Notes: generated by a model not told the origin, from the letters alone. Counted from the stretch's first letter, positions 32,416 to 40,972 are shown. The stretch: DNA of 64,000 nucleotides from Bacillus cabrialesii (GCF_004124315.2 NZ_CP096889.1:680001-744000), one strand, 5' to 3'. Made by a program: numbers and translations.

Positions 32416-33602
32416 TGAACAAGAAATTGCAATGGTTTGTATATGGGTGGAAGCTGATTGTATTAACGTTATTGACAGCTGCTGTTTTTTCTTATGCGAT
32501 GTTTCAGGGCGGCTTTGTCAGCTGGTTTTTGTTTTATGCGTTTCTCCCTTTTGTCGTGTATGCCGGACTGCTGGCGTTATACCCGCTCCGCTCTTTTCAG
32601 GCTTCACGGCAAATGGCCAAAACACAATTGCATGCTGGGGACAGGCTGGGCGTGTCGGTTACGCTGAAAAGGAAGCTTCCGTTTCCCTTGATGTATATGG
32701 TGATTGAAGATTGTCTGCCAGAAGGAATCGAGTCATTAAACCCCGACGAAGCCGCGACCAAACGGCTCGTTTTTCCTTGGTTTAAACGGAGTATGACGAT
32801 GTCGTATGAGTTAGCTCGGGTACCGCGCGGAGAGCATCATTTTCATGCTGTCAGGGTGCGGACCGGGGATGTTCTCGGCTTGATTGAAAAAACAGCTTTT
32901 TATGAGCTGGAGGATACCCTGTTTGTTTATCCATTCTTTGAGCGTCTTCCTTATCAAGTGAATGAAAGGCATCAGGAAGACGGTGTAAGCGGATCTTTTC
33001 CGGTTTATCAGCATCATTCCGCAGTCGCAGCAAGTGTGCGGAATTATCAGCCGGGGGACCGGTTTGCCGCATTAGACTGGAAGACCTCTGCGCGGCGGAG
33101 CCAGCTGATGACGAAGGAATTTGAACCGTCTCGAAGCAAAAATCTGTTTCTTCTGATGGACCGTTTTTCCTCTGAAGCATTCGAAGAGGTCGTTTCTGTG
33201 ACGGCTTCGATTCTTCACTCCGCTTTGAAAAACGGCGCGGGAGCAGGCTTGGCCTCCGTCGGAAAGGAAAAAACGATGTTTCCTATTCAGGAGGGGGAGC
33301 AGCATTTTCAGCACATGCTTCGTCATTTAGCTGTCGCTCATTGTGATGCGGACGACCCGGTAAGCCGTTACGTACGAGAGGAGCTGGGAAAGCCGTCTGT
33401 TCGTCAGGCTGATAAAGTGATCGTCACGGGACTGATCACGGAAGATTTGCTGAACATCGCAGAAACAGGGGCTACAGTGATACTGGCAAAAGAGAAAGAT
33501 GCTGAGCTTTCTCAAGCTGAAAACGTCTTGATCGAACGCATGATGAAACGTCAAATCAGAGTTCAGGTCATAAGGGGCGGACGAGTTTCGCGTGTTGTTT
33601 AG
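32415..33602 (+). CDS. yeaD: DUF58 protein YeaD
   Basis: A 395-residue protein with two N-terminal membrane helices (about residues 12-32 and 36-54) and a DUF58 domain. The hallmark RNYQPGDRFAALDWKTSARR is present, with a von Willebrand A-like fold after it (LFLLMDRFSSEAFEE). DUF58 proteins pair with MoxR ATPases and transglutaminases, as here. Coupled to yeaC by a TGATG overlap. Its cellular job is unknown; a role in envelope assembly is often suggested. Confidence 0.9.
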   Translation: MNKKLQWFVYGWKLIVLTLLTAAVFSYAMFQGGFVSWFLFYAFLPFVVYAGLLALYPLRSFQASRQMAKTQLHAGDRLGVSVTLKRKLPFPLMYMVIEDCLPEGIESLNPDEAATKRLVFPWFKRSMTMSYELARVPRGEHHFHAVRVRTGDVLGLIEKTAFYELEDTLFVYPFFERLPYQVNERHQEDGVSGSFPVYQHHSAVAASVRNYQPGDRFAALDWKTSARRSQLMTKEFEPSRSKNLFLLMDRFSSEAFEEVVSVTASILHSALKNGAGAGLASVGKEKTMFPIQEGEQHFQHMLRHLAVAHCDADDPVSRYVREELGKPSVRQADKVIVTGLITEDLLNIAETGATVILAKEKDAELSQAENVLIERMMKRQIRVQVIRGGRVSRVV

Positions 33603-33623
33603 AAAGAGAGGTGACGGGTGCAC

Positions 33624-35837
33624 ATGCCGCACGATGATCAGAAGGGAAGCCGTTTGAGCTTGCTATTATTTTATTTTCTGGCGTTTTTATTGCTGTGGGA
33701 GTGGCTCAGGCCGCTTGACAGTTTTACAAATACGAAACATACAGGCTTTTTTATTGTCTTTATCGGCTTGACGTTTCTGCTGACTTTTTTCAGGATGAGG
33801 TGGTTTGTCACCGTTCCTTTTTGTGTCCTATTTACGTTAATCTCGATACACATCCTGTTTTATCAAGGTTCTATATTTGACTTGAGCTGGATCAGCTCTT
33901 TTTTGAAGGATGTCTATTTGAATATCACGCTGATTCAATCAGGGCAATGGAATGATATGATTCCTTCATTTCGGACCCTGCTGTTTTTTGTGCTGCTGTG
34001 GCTTTTGGTCTATCTCCTTCATTATTGGGTGATTTACCAGAGAAGGATCTTGTTTTTCTTTATGATGACAGTAGCGTATATTACGATTCTTGATACCTTT
34101 ACGCCATATGATGCCACGTTTGCCGTCATCCGTATCGTGCTGATCGGCTTCTTTATGCTGGGCCTTTTATATTTAGAACGCATCAAGCTGGTGGAAAGAA
34201 TCACGCTGCCAAAAACATCTATCCTGAAATGGTTTCTTCCTTTATCTTTATTGATATTGGCTGCGGTGGGATTCGGACTTGCCGCTCCGAAGTCAGAGCC
34301 GGCTTGGCCTGATCCGGTGCCCTTTCTTAAAAAAATCACGAATCAAGATCGTGTGCCGGCTGGAGAAAGCAAAATCGGCTACGGAAACCATGATGAATCA
34401 CTTGGAGGTCCATTTCAGCAGGATGATACACCTGTTTTTACATGGCAGGGAAAAGAGCGTACGTATTTCCGTGTGGAAACGAAGGATACGTATACCGGAA
34501 AAGGCTGGATTGAAACAGACACAGGCATGTCATATCAGCTTAGCGGAGGAAAAATTGAAAATCTGTGGTTTGACCACAAGGTTGCGACAGAGCGCAGCAC
34601 CGTCCGCGTAAAAGTCGATGAGCACTACGGATATAACCATGTGATGTATCCAATCGGTGCGGCAGCCATTCAGTCAAAGCAGGCTGTCTCACTTGAAATG
34701 AACGGGAACACGGAACAAATTTCTCCGATCAGTGAACAAGCCGGTGAGATCAGAAATATGGGGAGCTATACGGTAACGTACAATTCTCCGGCCTACAAGC
34801 TGGATGAGCTGAGAAAGGTAAAAGTGAGAAACAACAGTGAGGAATACACATTCAGCGACCGCTATATGCAGCTGCCTGATTCACTGCCTGAGCGGGTGAG
34901 AACCCTTGCGATCAAGCTGACCCAGGATCACGATAATATGTTTGATAAGGTGAAAGCGGTTGAGGACTATTTAGGGTCAAATGCGTTCACATATGAAACC
35001 GAAAACGTGACCATTCCTAAAGATGATGAGGATTATGTCGATCAATTTTTGTTTGAAACAAAGATGGGCTATTGTGATAACTTTTCTTCCGCCATGGTGG
35101 TGCTCCTGCGTTCGGCCGGCATTCCGGCCCGCTGGATAAAGGGGTATACGTCCGGCGAATATAAAGAAGCCGGAAACAAAAACGGCAGTATCTACGAAGT
35201 GACAAATAACAACGCCCATTCCTGGGTCGAGGTGTATTTCCCGGAACAGGGCTGGGTCACATTTGAGCCGACTAAAGGGTTTACAAATCCGGCTGAATTT
35301 ACTTCTTCCGACACCAAGGATTCCGGCAGTCAAAATAGCAGTTCACCTAAGAAAACAAAAGAGGAACAGAAAGAAGAGAAAAAACAGCCGGAAAAAGAAG
35401 AAAAACAAAAGGAAAAACAGGAGCCAGCCGTTTCTAAAAAGCCGTCCGCTTCGCATACAAATGCCGGGTCGGGCTGGTATCTGGCTTTTGCAGTCCTTGC
35501 GGTTCTCATGGTGGCAGCGGTACTGCTGTATGTTTTCCGTTCGTTATGGATTCCTGTTTTCGTTGTGAGAAAGCTGAAGCGGCGCAGTGATCAGCATGTG
35601 TTTTTTGAGGCATATGGCGCGCTGCTGAAACAGCTGAAGAGAAGAGGACTGCCGAAACGAGATAGTGAAACGCTGCGTGATTATGCAAAACGAATCGATG
35701 GAAAATACGACTCACAAGACATGTCAAAGCTGACATTCCGCTATGAACGGGCGCTTTACAGAAATGAAGATTCGGCTTCGCTTTGGAATGATTCCAGAGA
35801 GTTATGGGAAAATTTAATTAAAAGAAGATGGTCTTGA
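33624..35837 (+). CDS. yebA: Transglutaminase-like membrane protein YebA
   Basis: A 737-residue protein with five or six N-terminal helices (up to about residue 215), an extracellular transglutaminase core with catalytic Cys in MGYCDNFSSAMV and His in NNNAHSWVEVYF, and Glu (FEPT) at the usual Asp position. A Lys/Glu/Pro-rich linker follows, then a last membrane helix (AVLAVLMVAAVLLYVF) and a cytoplasmic DUF4129-like tail. ATG 33624 follows GAGGTGA at 9 nt; the GTG two codons earlier is too close. Third gene of yeaC-yeaD-yebA. Confidence 0.88.
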   Translation: MPHDDQKGSRLSLLLFYFLAFLLLWEWLRPLDSFTNTKHTGFFIVFIGLTFLLTFFRMRWFVTVPFCVLFTLISIHILFYQGSIFDLSWISSFLKDVYLNITLIQSGQWNDMIPSFRTLLFFVLLWLLVYLLHYWVIYQRRILFFFMMTVAYITILDTFTPYDATFAVIRIVLIGFFMLGLLYLERIKLVERITLPKTSILKWFLPLSLLILAAVGFGLAAPKSEPAWPDPVPFLKKITNQDRVPAGESKIGYGNHDESLGGPFQQDDTPVFTWQGKERTYFRVETKDTYTGKGWIETDTGMSYQLSGGKIENLWFDHKVATERSTVRVKVDEHYGYNHVMYPIGAAAIQSKQAVSLEMNGNTEQISPISEQAGEIRNMGSYTVTYNSPAYKLDELRKVKVRNNSEEYTFSDRYMQLPDSLPERVRTLAIKLTQDHDNMFDKVKAVEDYLGSNAFTYETENVTIPKDDEDYVDQFLFETKMGYCDNFSSAMVVLLRSAGIPARWIKGYTSGEYKEAGNKNGSIYEVTNNNAHSWVEVYFPEQGWVTFEPTKGFTNPAEFTSSDTKDSGSQNSSSPKKTKEEQKEEKKQPEKEEKQKEKQEPAVSKKPSASHTNAGSGWYLAFAVLAVLMVAAVLLYVFRSLWIPVFVVRKLKRRSDQHVFFEAYGALLKQLKRRGLPKRDSETLRDYAKRIDGKYDSQDMSKLTFRYERALYRNEDSASLWNDSRELWENLIKRRWS

Positions 35838-35862
35838 CCGCTTATCAACGTGTTGTTAGAAT
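35834..35862 (+). promoter_or_regulatory. Sigma-A promoter of guaA
   Basis: TTGACC (35834-35839), 17-bp spacer, TAGAAT (35857-35862). The -35 overlaps the stop codon of yebA. It predicts a leader of about 130 nt before guaA. Confidence 0.7.
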
Positions 35863-35892
35863 TAGTGAATATTATCGGAGTCTGGGAGCGAG

Positions 35893-35909
35893 TTGCCGGA
35901 CTCCGGCAA
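35893..35909 (+). promoter_or_regulatory. Leader hairpin of guaA
   Basis: TTGCCGG / CCGGCAA with a 3-nt loop, in an unusually GC-rich part of the leader. There is no T run, so it is not a terminator. No purine aptamer is seen here, unlike pbuG and purE. Confidence 0.4.
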
Positions 35910-35998
35910 ACGGCCTTGCCAAAGAGGGCGGAGCGAGCTTCATATCTGTCCTCGTCTTTTTCTGTGTCAAAAAACTTAGAGGAGATTAGGTGACAACC

Positions 35999-37540
35999 AT
36001 GACAAAGTTAGTGAATGAAATGATTCTTGTCCTTGATTTCGGCAGTCAGTATAACCAGCTGATTACACGCCGTATCCGTGAATTCGGTGTATACAGCGAG
36101 CTGCATCCCCATACATTGACGGCTGAAGAAATTAAAGAAATGAATCCAAAAGGAATTATTTTATCCGGCGGTCCAAACAGTGTGTATGATGAAAACTCTT
36201 TCCGCTGTGACGAGAAAATCTTCGAGCTTGATATTCCTGTTTTGGGAATTTGCTACGGCATGCAGCTGATGACTCATTACCTTGGCGGTAAAGTTGAAGC
36301 GGCAAGCCAGCGTGAATACGGAAAAGCAAACATCCGCATCGAAGGCACACCTGATTTGTTCAAAGATCTTCCGAACGAACAAGTGGTTTGGATGAGCCAC
36401 GGCGATTTGGTTGTAGAAGTTCCTGAAGGCTTCACTGTTGACGCGACAAGCCATCACTGCCCGAATTCAGCGATGAGCAAAGCGGACAAAAAATGGTACG
36501 GCGTTCAGTTCCACCCGGAAGTGCGCCACTCTGAATACGGCAATGATCTTCTGAAAAACTTTGTATTCGGCGTTTGCGATTGCGAAGGCAAATGGTCAAT
36601 GGAGAACTTTATCGAAATCGAAATGCAAAAAATCCGTGAAACAGTCGGAGACAAGCAGGTTCTTTGCGCGCTAAGCGGCGGCGTTGATTCCTCTGTTGTT
36701 GCTGTTTTGATTCATAAAGCGATCGGCGACCAGCTGACTTGTATCTTTGTAGACCATGGTCTTCTCCGTAAAGGCGAGGCTGAAGGAGTTATGAAAACAT
36801 TCAGCGAAGGCTTTAACATGAACGTCATTAAAGTAGACGCGCAAGATCGATTCTTAAATAAACTTAAAGGCGTTTCTGACCCTGAGCAAAAACGCAAAAT
36901 CATCGGTAATGAATTCATTTACGTGTTCGATGATGAAGCGGACAAGCTTAAAGGCATCGACTACCTTGCGCAAGGAACGCTTTACACAGATATCATCGAG
37001 AGCGGTACTGCAACGGCGCAAACGATCAAATCTCACCACAATGTCGGCGGGCTTCCTGAAGACATGCAGTTTGAACTGATCGAGCCGTTAAACACGCTCT
37101 TCAAAGACGAAGTGCGCGCGCTTGGCACAGAGCTCGGCATTCCGGATGACATCGTATGGCGCCAGCCTTTCCCAGGACCGGGACTCGGAATCCGCGTACT
37201 TGGCGAAGTAACAGAAGAAAAACTGGAAATCGTTCGTGAATCAGATGCGATTTTGCGTGAAGAAGTCGCAAATCACGGGTTAGAGCGTGATATCTGGCAA
37301 TACTTCACTGTTCTTCCTGACATCCGCAGCGTTGGTGTTATGGGTGACGCAAGAACATATGATTACACAATCGGAATTCGCGCCGTTACATCAATCGACG
37401 GCATGACATCTGACTGGGCGCGTATCCCATGGGATGTGCTTGAAGTCATTTCTACACGTATTGTAAACGAAGTGAAGCACATTAACCGCGTGGTGTACGA
37501 TATTACAAGTAAGCCGCCTGCGACGATTGAGTGGGAGTAA
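35999..37540 (+). CDS. guaA: GMP synthase (glutamine-hydrolysing)
   Basis: A 513-residue two-domain enzyme that converts XMP to GMP with glutamine and ATP. The class I glutaminase has its nucleophile in GICYGMQL and His/Glu in GVQFHPEVRHSE; the ATP-pyrophosphatase domain has SGGVDSSVV; the C-terminal dimerisation domain ends KPPATIEWE. ATG 35999 after AGAGGAGATT gives the known length; GTG 35990 is too near the ribosome site. Followed by a strong terminator, then island 2. Confidence 0.97.
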   Translation: MTKLVNEMILVLDFGSQYNQLITRRIREFGVYSELHPHTLTAEEIKEMNPKGIILSGGPNSVYDENSFRCDEKIFELDIPVLGICYGMQLMTHYLGGKVEAASQREYGKANIRIEGTPDLFKDLPNEQVVWMSHGDLVVEVPEGFTVDATSHHCPNSAMSKADKKWYGVQFHPEVRHSEYGNDLLKNFVFGVCDCEGKWSMENFIEIEMQKIRETVGDKQVLCALSGGVDSSVVAVLIHKAIGDQLTCIFVDHGLLRKGEAEGVMKTFSEGFNMNVIKVDAQDRFLNKLKGVSDPEQKRKIIGNEFIYVFDDEADKLKGIDYLAQGTLYTDIIESGTATAQTIKSHHNVGGLPEDMQFELIEPLNTLFKDEVRALGTELGIPDDIVWRQPFPGPGLGIRVLGEVTEEKLEIVRESDAILREEVANHGLERDIWQYFTVLPDIRSVGVMGDARTYDYTIGIRAVTSIDGMTSDWARIPWDVLEVISTRIVNEVKHINRVVYDITSKPPATIEWE

Positions 37541-37541
37541 T

Positions 37542-37582
37542 AAAAGGCCTAGAAATGTTAGATAAGCATTTCTAGGCCTTTT
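37542..37582. terminator. Terminator after guaA
   Basis: Perfect 16-bp arms AAAAGGCCTAGAAATG / CATTTCTAGGCCTTTT with a 9-nt loop. It forms the left edge of island 2. Confidence 0.93.
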
Positions 37583-37635
37583 AATTAAATTTTTATTATG
37601 GTGATTTTTTTACTATGATTTAGTAGTTGCTTTTT

Positions 37636-37663
37636 TTGAAAACAATTATTTAAAATATATATA
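37636..37663 (+). promoter_or_regulatory. Candidate promoter of island 2
   Basis: TTGAAA (37636-37641), 16-bp spacer, TATATA (37658-37663), in very AT-rich DNA, so specificity is limited. It lies about 110 bp before the methyltransferase start. Confidence 0.4.
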
Positions 37664-37776
37664 TCCATTTTGAGAATTTAATGCTCATTTTAAATTTTAA
37701 AAGAATTGGTTTGTTTATTTTACAGAAAATTAAACAAAGAAGTGAATTATTTATATGTGGAAGAGTAGGTAATAAA

Positions 37777-38877
37777 ATGAATATAAGTGTGTTTTCTTTT
37801 TTTTCTGGTTCAGGATTTTTGGATCTGGGTTTTGAAAAAACAGGTTTTAATATTGTTGAGGTTAATGAATTATACGAACCATTTCTAGAAGCGTATAAAT
37901 TCTCTAGACAAAAAATGGGTTTTGGTATTCCGAAATATGGTTACTCTCAAAAAGACATAACTAGTTATTTGCATAGTGAGGTATTTAATGAGCAAGTAAG
38001 AATAGAAAAAGAAAAGGGCATATGCGGTTTTATTGGGGGACCTCCTTGTCCAGATTTTTCATCAGCAGGAAAAAATAAAGGTCGTGATGGAGAAAACGGA
38101 AAATTAACAAAAACTTACTTTGATTTAATTATTGATAAAGAACCTGATTTTTTTCTTTTCGAGAATGTTAAAGGGTTACTAAGGACTAAAAAGCATAAAT
38201 TATTTTATGATGAAATGAAAACTTGTCTCGAATCCAATGGGTATATAATAATTGATAATTTACTCAATTCATTGCAATATAATGTACCACAAGATCGGGA
38301 AAGAATTATTATGATCGGTTTTAAGAAAAACTCACTAAAAAAAGATATTAAGCTAGTCAACGATTATCTTAATTCTTATAATTGGGGTATCTCTAGACAA
38401 AATGTAATAGAGATTAAAAAATTAAATTGGCCAGATACGAATAGATTTGAAGTTGATGTTTTTAAAAATATTCCCTCTGATATTATTGAAGAATTAACAA
38501 TCGAATTTTGGTTTAACAAAAACGACGTATATAATCATCCCAATACTAATGATTACTTTAAACCAAGACAAGCAATCGATAAATTTAAAAGTGTTTCTGA
38601 AGGAGATGTTTCAAAAAAGTCTTTTAAGCGATTGCATAGATGGAGATACTCTCCAACTGTTGCATATGGAAATAATGAAGTACACCTTCATCCATATAAA
38701 TGTAGAAGGTTGTCTGTTTCAGAAGCATTAGCAATACAATCTCTTCCTAAAGAATTCTTTTTGCCAGATTATATTACCCTAACTGATAAGTTTAAAACTA
38801 TTGGAAACGGTGTACCATTCTTAATGTCTTTGGGGATAGCTCAAAGTCTTCATAGATTAATAAATAAGATACTTTGA
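37777..38877 (+). CDS. C5-cytosine DNA methyltransferase, island 2
   Basis: A 366-residue enzyme with the ordered C5-methyltransferase motifs: I FSFFSGSGFLDLGFEKTGF (AdoMet binding), IV GGPPCPDFSSAGKNKG with the catalytic Cys at residue 91 (PPCP in place of the common PPCQ), VI FLFENVKG (ENV), VIII QDRERI, and X TIGNGVPFLMS. The variable region between VIII and IX, which would choose the target, is about 125 residues. An in-frame ATG exists at 37681, but motif I should be near the N-terminus, so ATG 37777 is used (weak AGAGTAGGT). AT-rich. First gene of a three-gene operon; no restriction endonuclease gene is adjacent. Confidence 0.92.
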   Translation: MNISVFSFFSGSGFLDLGFEKTGFNIVEVNELYEPFLEAYKFSRQKMGFGIPKYGYSQKDITSYLHSEVFNEQVRIEKEKGICGFIGGPPCPDFSSAGKNKGRDGENGKLTKTYFDLIIDKEPDFFLFENVKGLLRTKKHKLFYDEMKTCLESNGYIIIDNLLNSLQYNVPQDRERIIMIGFKKNSLKKDIKLVNDYLNSYNWGISRQNVIEIKKLNWPDTNRFEVDVFKNIPSDIIEELTIEFWFNKNDVYNHPNTNDYFKPRQAIDKFKSVSEGDVSKKSFKRLHRWRYSPTVAYGNNEVHLHPYKCRRLSVSEALAIQSLPKEFFLPDYITLTDKFKTIGNGVPFLMSLGIAQSLHRLINKIL

Positions 38878-38894
38878 TACCGAGGTGGAAATAT

Positions 38895-39506
38895 GTGTAT
38901 AATTATGAAGGGATTAAAAAAGAGCTAAAGCAGCTAAAACCAATTGATTTTTACATGAAATACATAGTGAAGTCCTATAACTGGTACTTCTCAGAAGTTT
39001 TATGTGCTGAAAAAGGTAAATCTATAGAGCTAATGGATAATTTCAAGGAAATTGTAACGAGAAACTTAGACATTAGCTTCCATAGTGTACAAATGGTTGG
39101 AAGTGCAAAGATAGGTTTTAGTTTATCGCCATATAAAAACTTCAGACAGTTTGTTAAGTATTCACCTAATGAACATATTCAAGAATCAGATATAGACTTG
39201 GCTATAATTTCAGCGCCATTATTTAATGAAATATGGCAAGCTATAAGAAAATGTAGAGCAACTGTATATTTGGCTAACTATAAAAAAATTGCAAATTCTG
39301 TATTTTTGGGATATATAAATGATAAAGACTTTTTAGAGATAGTCGATGTTTCTATAGATGTAAAAGAAAAAATAATGAAAACAAATAAGGAACTCATTGA
39401 TGAACTATCTATACTCAATCCTATATCATACAGAATTTATAAATCGTGGGAGGATTTGGAGGAATATCAATTAGGAAGTATTGAGAAAGCGAGGAATATT
39501 CTATGA
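38895..39506 (+). CDS. Pol-beta-type nucleotidyltransferase, island 2
   Basis: A 203-residue protein starting at GTG 38895 behind GAGGTGG (38882-38888); the frame is open back to a TTG overlapping the methyltransferase stop, with no ribosome site. It has the nucleotidyltransferase-fold signature: VGS (Gly69-Ser70) and then SDIDLAII with two carboxylates (Asp99, Asp101), plus a possible third acid in the EIVDVSID strand (Asp151). The GS to DxD distance (about 28 residues) is longer than in MntA-type antitoxins. It could nucleotidylate a protein, RNA or small molecule; nothing shows which. It ends in an ATGA overlap with the DUF262 gene. Confidence 0.72.
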   Translation: MYNYEGIKKELKQLKPIDFYMKYIVKSYNWYFSEVLCAEKGKSIELMDNFKEIVTRNLDISFHSVQMVGSAKIGFSLSPYKNFRQFVKYSPNEHIQESDIDLAIISAPLFNEIWQAIRKCRATVYLANYKKIANSVFLGYINDKDFLEIVDVSIDVKEKIMKTNKELIDELSILNPISYRIYKSWEDLEEYQLGSIEKARNIL

Positions 39507-40633
39507 GATTTGAATTTACTGAAAATACTAAGACTATAAGTAATATTTATAGAATGTTTAATAAAGAAGAACTTATTATAGATAATACTTATCAAAGAAG
39601 ATCTGTTTGGATAGAAAAAGATAAAATACGCCTTATTGAGACTATTCTATTAAATTTTGTAGTGCCTTCAGTATACTTTTGGCAAAGTGATACAAATCCG
39701 GAAACTGGGGATTCAATTACTCATATTGTTGATGGACAGCAAAGAATTAAAGCGGTTATGGACTTTATTGATAATAAATTTTGTTTAAAGGGAAGTGCTT
39801 TACTAGAAGATTCATTAATAGATGAATATAGTGGTAAGTATTTTGTGGATTTAAGCGATGAGGATAAAAAGAAAATATGGAATTATAAATTTTTTGTAAT
39901 TGAAATAGATCTGAATGCAAATAAAAAAGATATTATAAATATGTTCTCAAGGCTAAATTTAACTGAATATACATTGAATGATCAAGAAAAAAGGAATACT
40001 ATTCGAGGCTTATTTCATGAACTTGCTTATGAACTGTCTTTAAATGATTTCTGGAAACAAATTGATTTCTTTACTACTAATGATATGAAAAGGATGAAAG
40101 ATATACAATTTAATGCGAGCATTATTTTGTTATGGCGGAATGGAATAATAGAGCAGTCTAACTCTTCTGCTGCTATAAATAGGGCTTATGAAGAGTTTAA
40201 AGAAGAATACCCAAGTATGAATCACGATAAAAACAGTATAATAAAAGCAATGGAAATGATATTGGAGTTAAATGAAGGAAAGGGTATTGATAAATTCATT
40301 AAGAAAAAAACTCAAATTTATTCAATTTTTTCAATTTGTTTTTATATGATAAGAAAGAATATGAAAATAAATAACGAGATAAAAAACAAATTCGAAGTGT
40401 TTGTTAAGATTTACAATCAATATAAGAATGAAGAGATTGTAGATTTGCAACTGAACGATGAAGAAAATAAAGTTTATGACTTGTTTAAAAAATATAAACA
40501 GGCTTCCTCTGAGGGTGTCAATAAATTATCCAATAGAGTTGCTAGATTTGATGTATTAAAAAAATTCTTATTAGAGTATAACTATTCTAATGAAATTACT
40601 GATAGTCTCTATGAAAAACTTCGGAAAAGCTAA
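39503..40633 (+). CDS. DUF262 (ParB-like) protein, island 2
   Basis: A 376-residue single-domain DUF262 protein. Motifs match those of the island 1 protein: TYQRRSVW (residues 29-36), VDGQQR (76-81), FSRLN (148-152) and QEKRN (161-165), where others have FxRiNtG and QEiR. No C-terminal HNH/DUF1524 domain. It overlaps the nucleotidyltransferase gene by 4 bp (ATGA), so the products are probably made together. In related systems DUF262 proteins hydrolyse nucleotides and nick or sense DNA; with the methyltransferase next to it, it is the best candidate for the restricting part. That role is inferred. Confidence 0.83.
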   Translation: MRFEFTENTKTISNIYRMFNKEELIIDNTYQRRSVWIEKDKIRLIETILLNFVVPSVYFWQSDTNPETGDSITHIVDGQQRIKAVMDFIDNKFCLKGSALLEDSLIDEYSGKYFVDLSDEDKKKIWNYKFFVIEIDLNANKKDIINMFSRLNLTEYTLNDQEKRNTIRGLFHELAYELSLNDFWKQIDFFTTNDMKRMKDIQFNASIILLWRNGIIEQSNSSAAINRAYEEFKEEYPSMNHDKNSIIKAMEMILELNEGKGIDKFIKKKTQIYSIFSICFYMIRKNMKINNEIKNKFEVFVKIYNQYKNEEIVDLQLNDEENKVYDLFKKYKQASSEGVNKLSNRVARFDVLKKFLLEYNYSNEITDSLYEKLRKS

Positions 40634-40660
40634 GGTGCGAAATTAAACAAAAGTAACGAA

Positions 40661-40695
40661 CAAAACGAACTTTCTTCTTAAGATTGTTCGTTTTT
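40661..40695 (+). promoter_or_regulatory. PurBox pair of pbuG, also a terminator-like hairpin
   Basis: CAAAACGAACTTT (40661-40673) and its inverted partner ATTGTTCGTTTTT (40683-40695) fit the PurR PurBox (CGAAC core) in opposite orientation. The same bases form the stem AAAACGAAC / GTTCGTTTT followed by T's, so it can also end island 2 transcripts. A third CGAAC lies at 40657-40661. Confidence 0.7.
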
Positions 40696-40700
40696 TTATA

Positions 40701-40729
40701 TTGTCATTTCAAATTGAACTTGGTACAAT
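40701..40729 (+). promoter_or_regulatory. Sigma-A promoter of pbuG
   Basis: TTGTCA (40701-40706), 17-bp spacer, TACAAT (40724-40729) with an extended -10 TGG. Directly downstream of the PurBoxes, so bound PurR would cover its upstream side. Confidence 0.8.
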
Positions 40730-40756
40730 AGACTCAGAAATCAAATAAGATGAATT

Positions 40757-40819
40757 CGTATAATCGCGGGGATATGGCCCGCAAGTTTCTACCAAGCTAC
40801 CGTAAATGGCTTGACTACG
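40757..40819 (+). ncRNA. Guanine riboswitch of pbuG
   Basis: Purine aptamer with P1 CGTA / TACG, the conserved TATAATCGCGGGGATATGGC core with J1/2, the J2/3 AGTTTCTACC, the loop 3 CCGTAAATGG, and J3/1 TTGACTACG. The base that pairs with the ligand is C (40815), so it binds guanine/hypoxanthine rather than adenine. It controls the terminator at 40888-40917. Confidence 0.95.
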
Positions 40820-40887
40820 TAAACATTTCTTTCGTTTGATATAAATAAAACACGTTTATTTATTCAAACTGAAATCCGTCTGTAGTC

Positions 40888-40917
40888 AAGCGTCCCAAAA
40901 TGTATTGGGGCGTTTTT
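40888..40917 (+). terminator. Riboswitch-controlled terminator of pbuG
   Basis: AAGCGTCCCAA / TTGGGGCGTT (with G-U pairs) followed by TTTTTT. The upstream strand contains GTAGTCAAG, complementary to the P3/P1 side of the aptamer (CTTGACTAC), so ligand binding favours termination. Confidence 0.85.
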
Positions 40918-40972
40918 TATTTGGCGATTTCAGGGCAGGATAAATAGCAAAGAGTGAAGGGAGTCAAATAGC

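Noticed and set aside
35870..35998. A purine riboswitch in the guaA leader.
   Set aside because: No TATAAT/AGTTTCTACC core is present; only a GC-rich 7-bp hairpin is seen.
37681..37776. N-terminal extension of the island 2 methyltransferase from ATG 37681.
   Set aside because: The extra 32 residues precede motif I, are unlike the family, and have no ribosome site.
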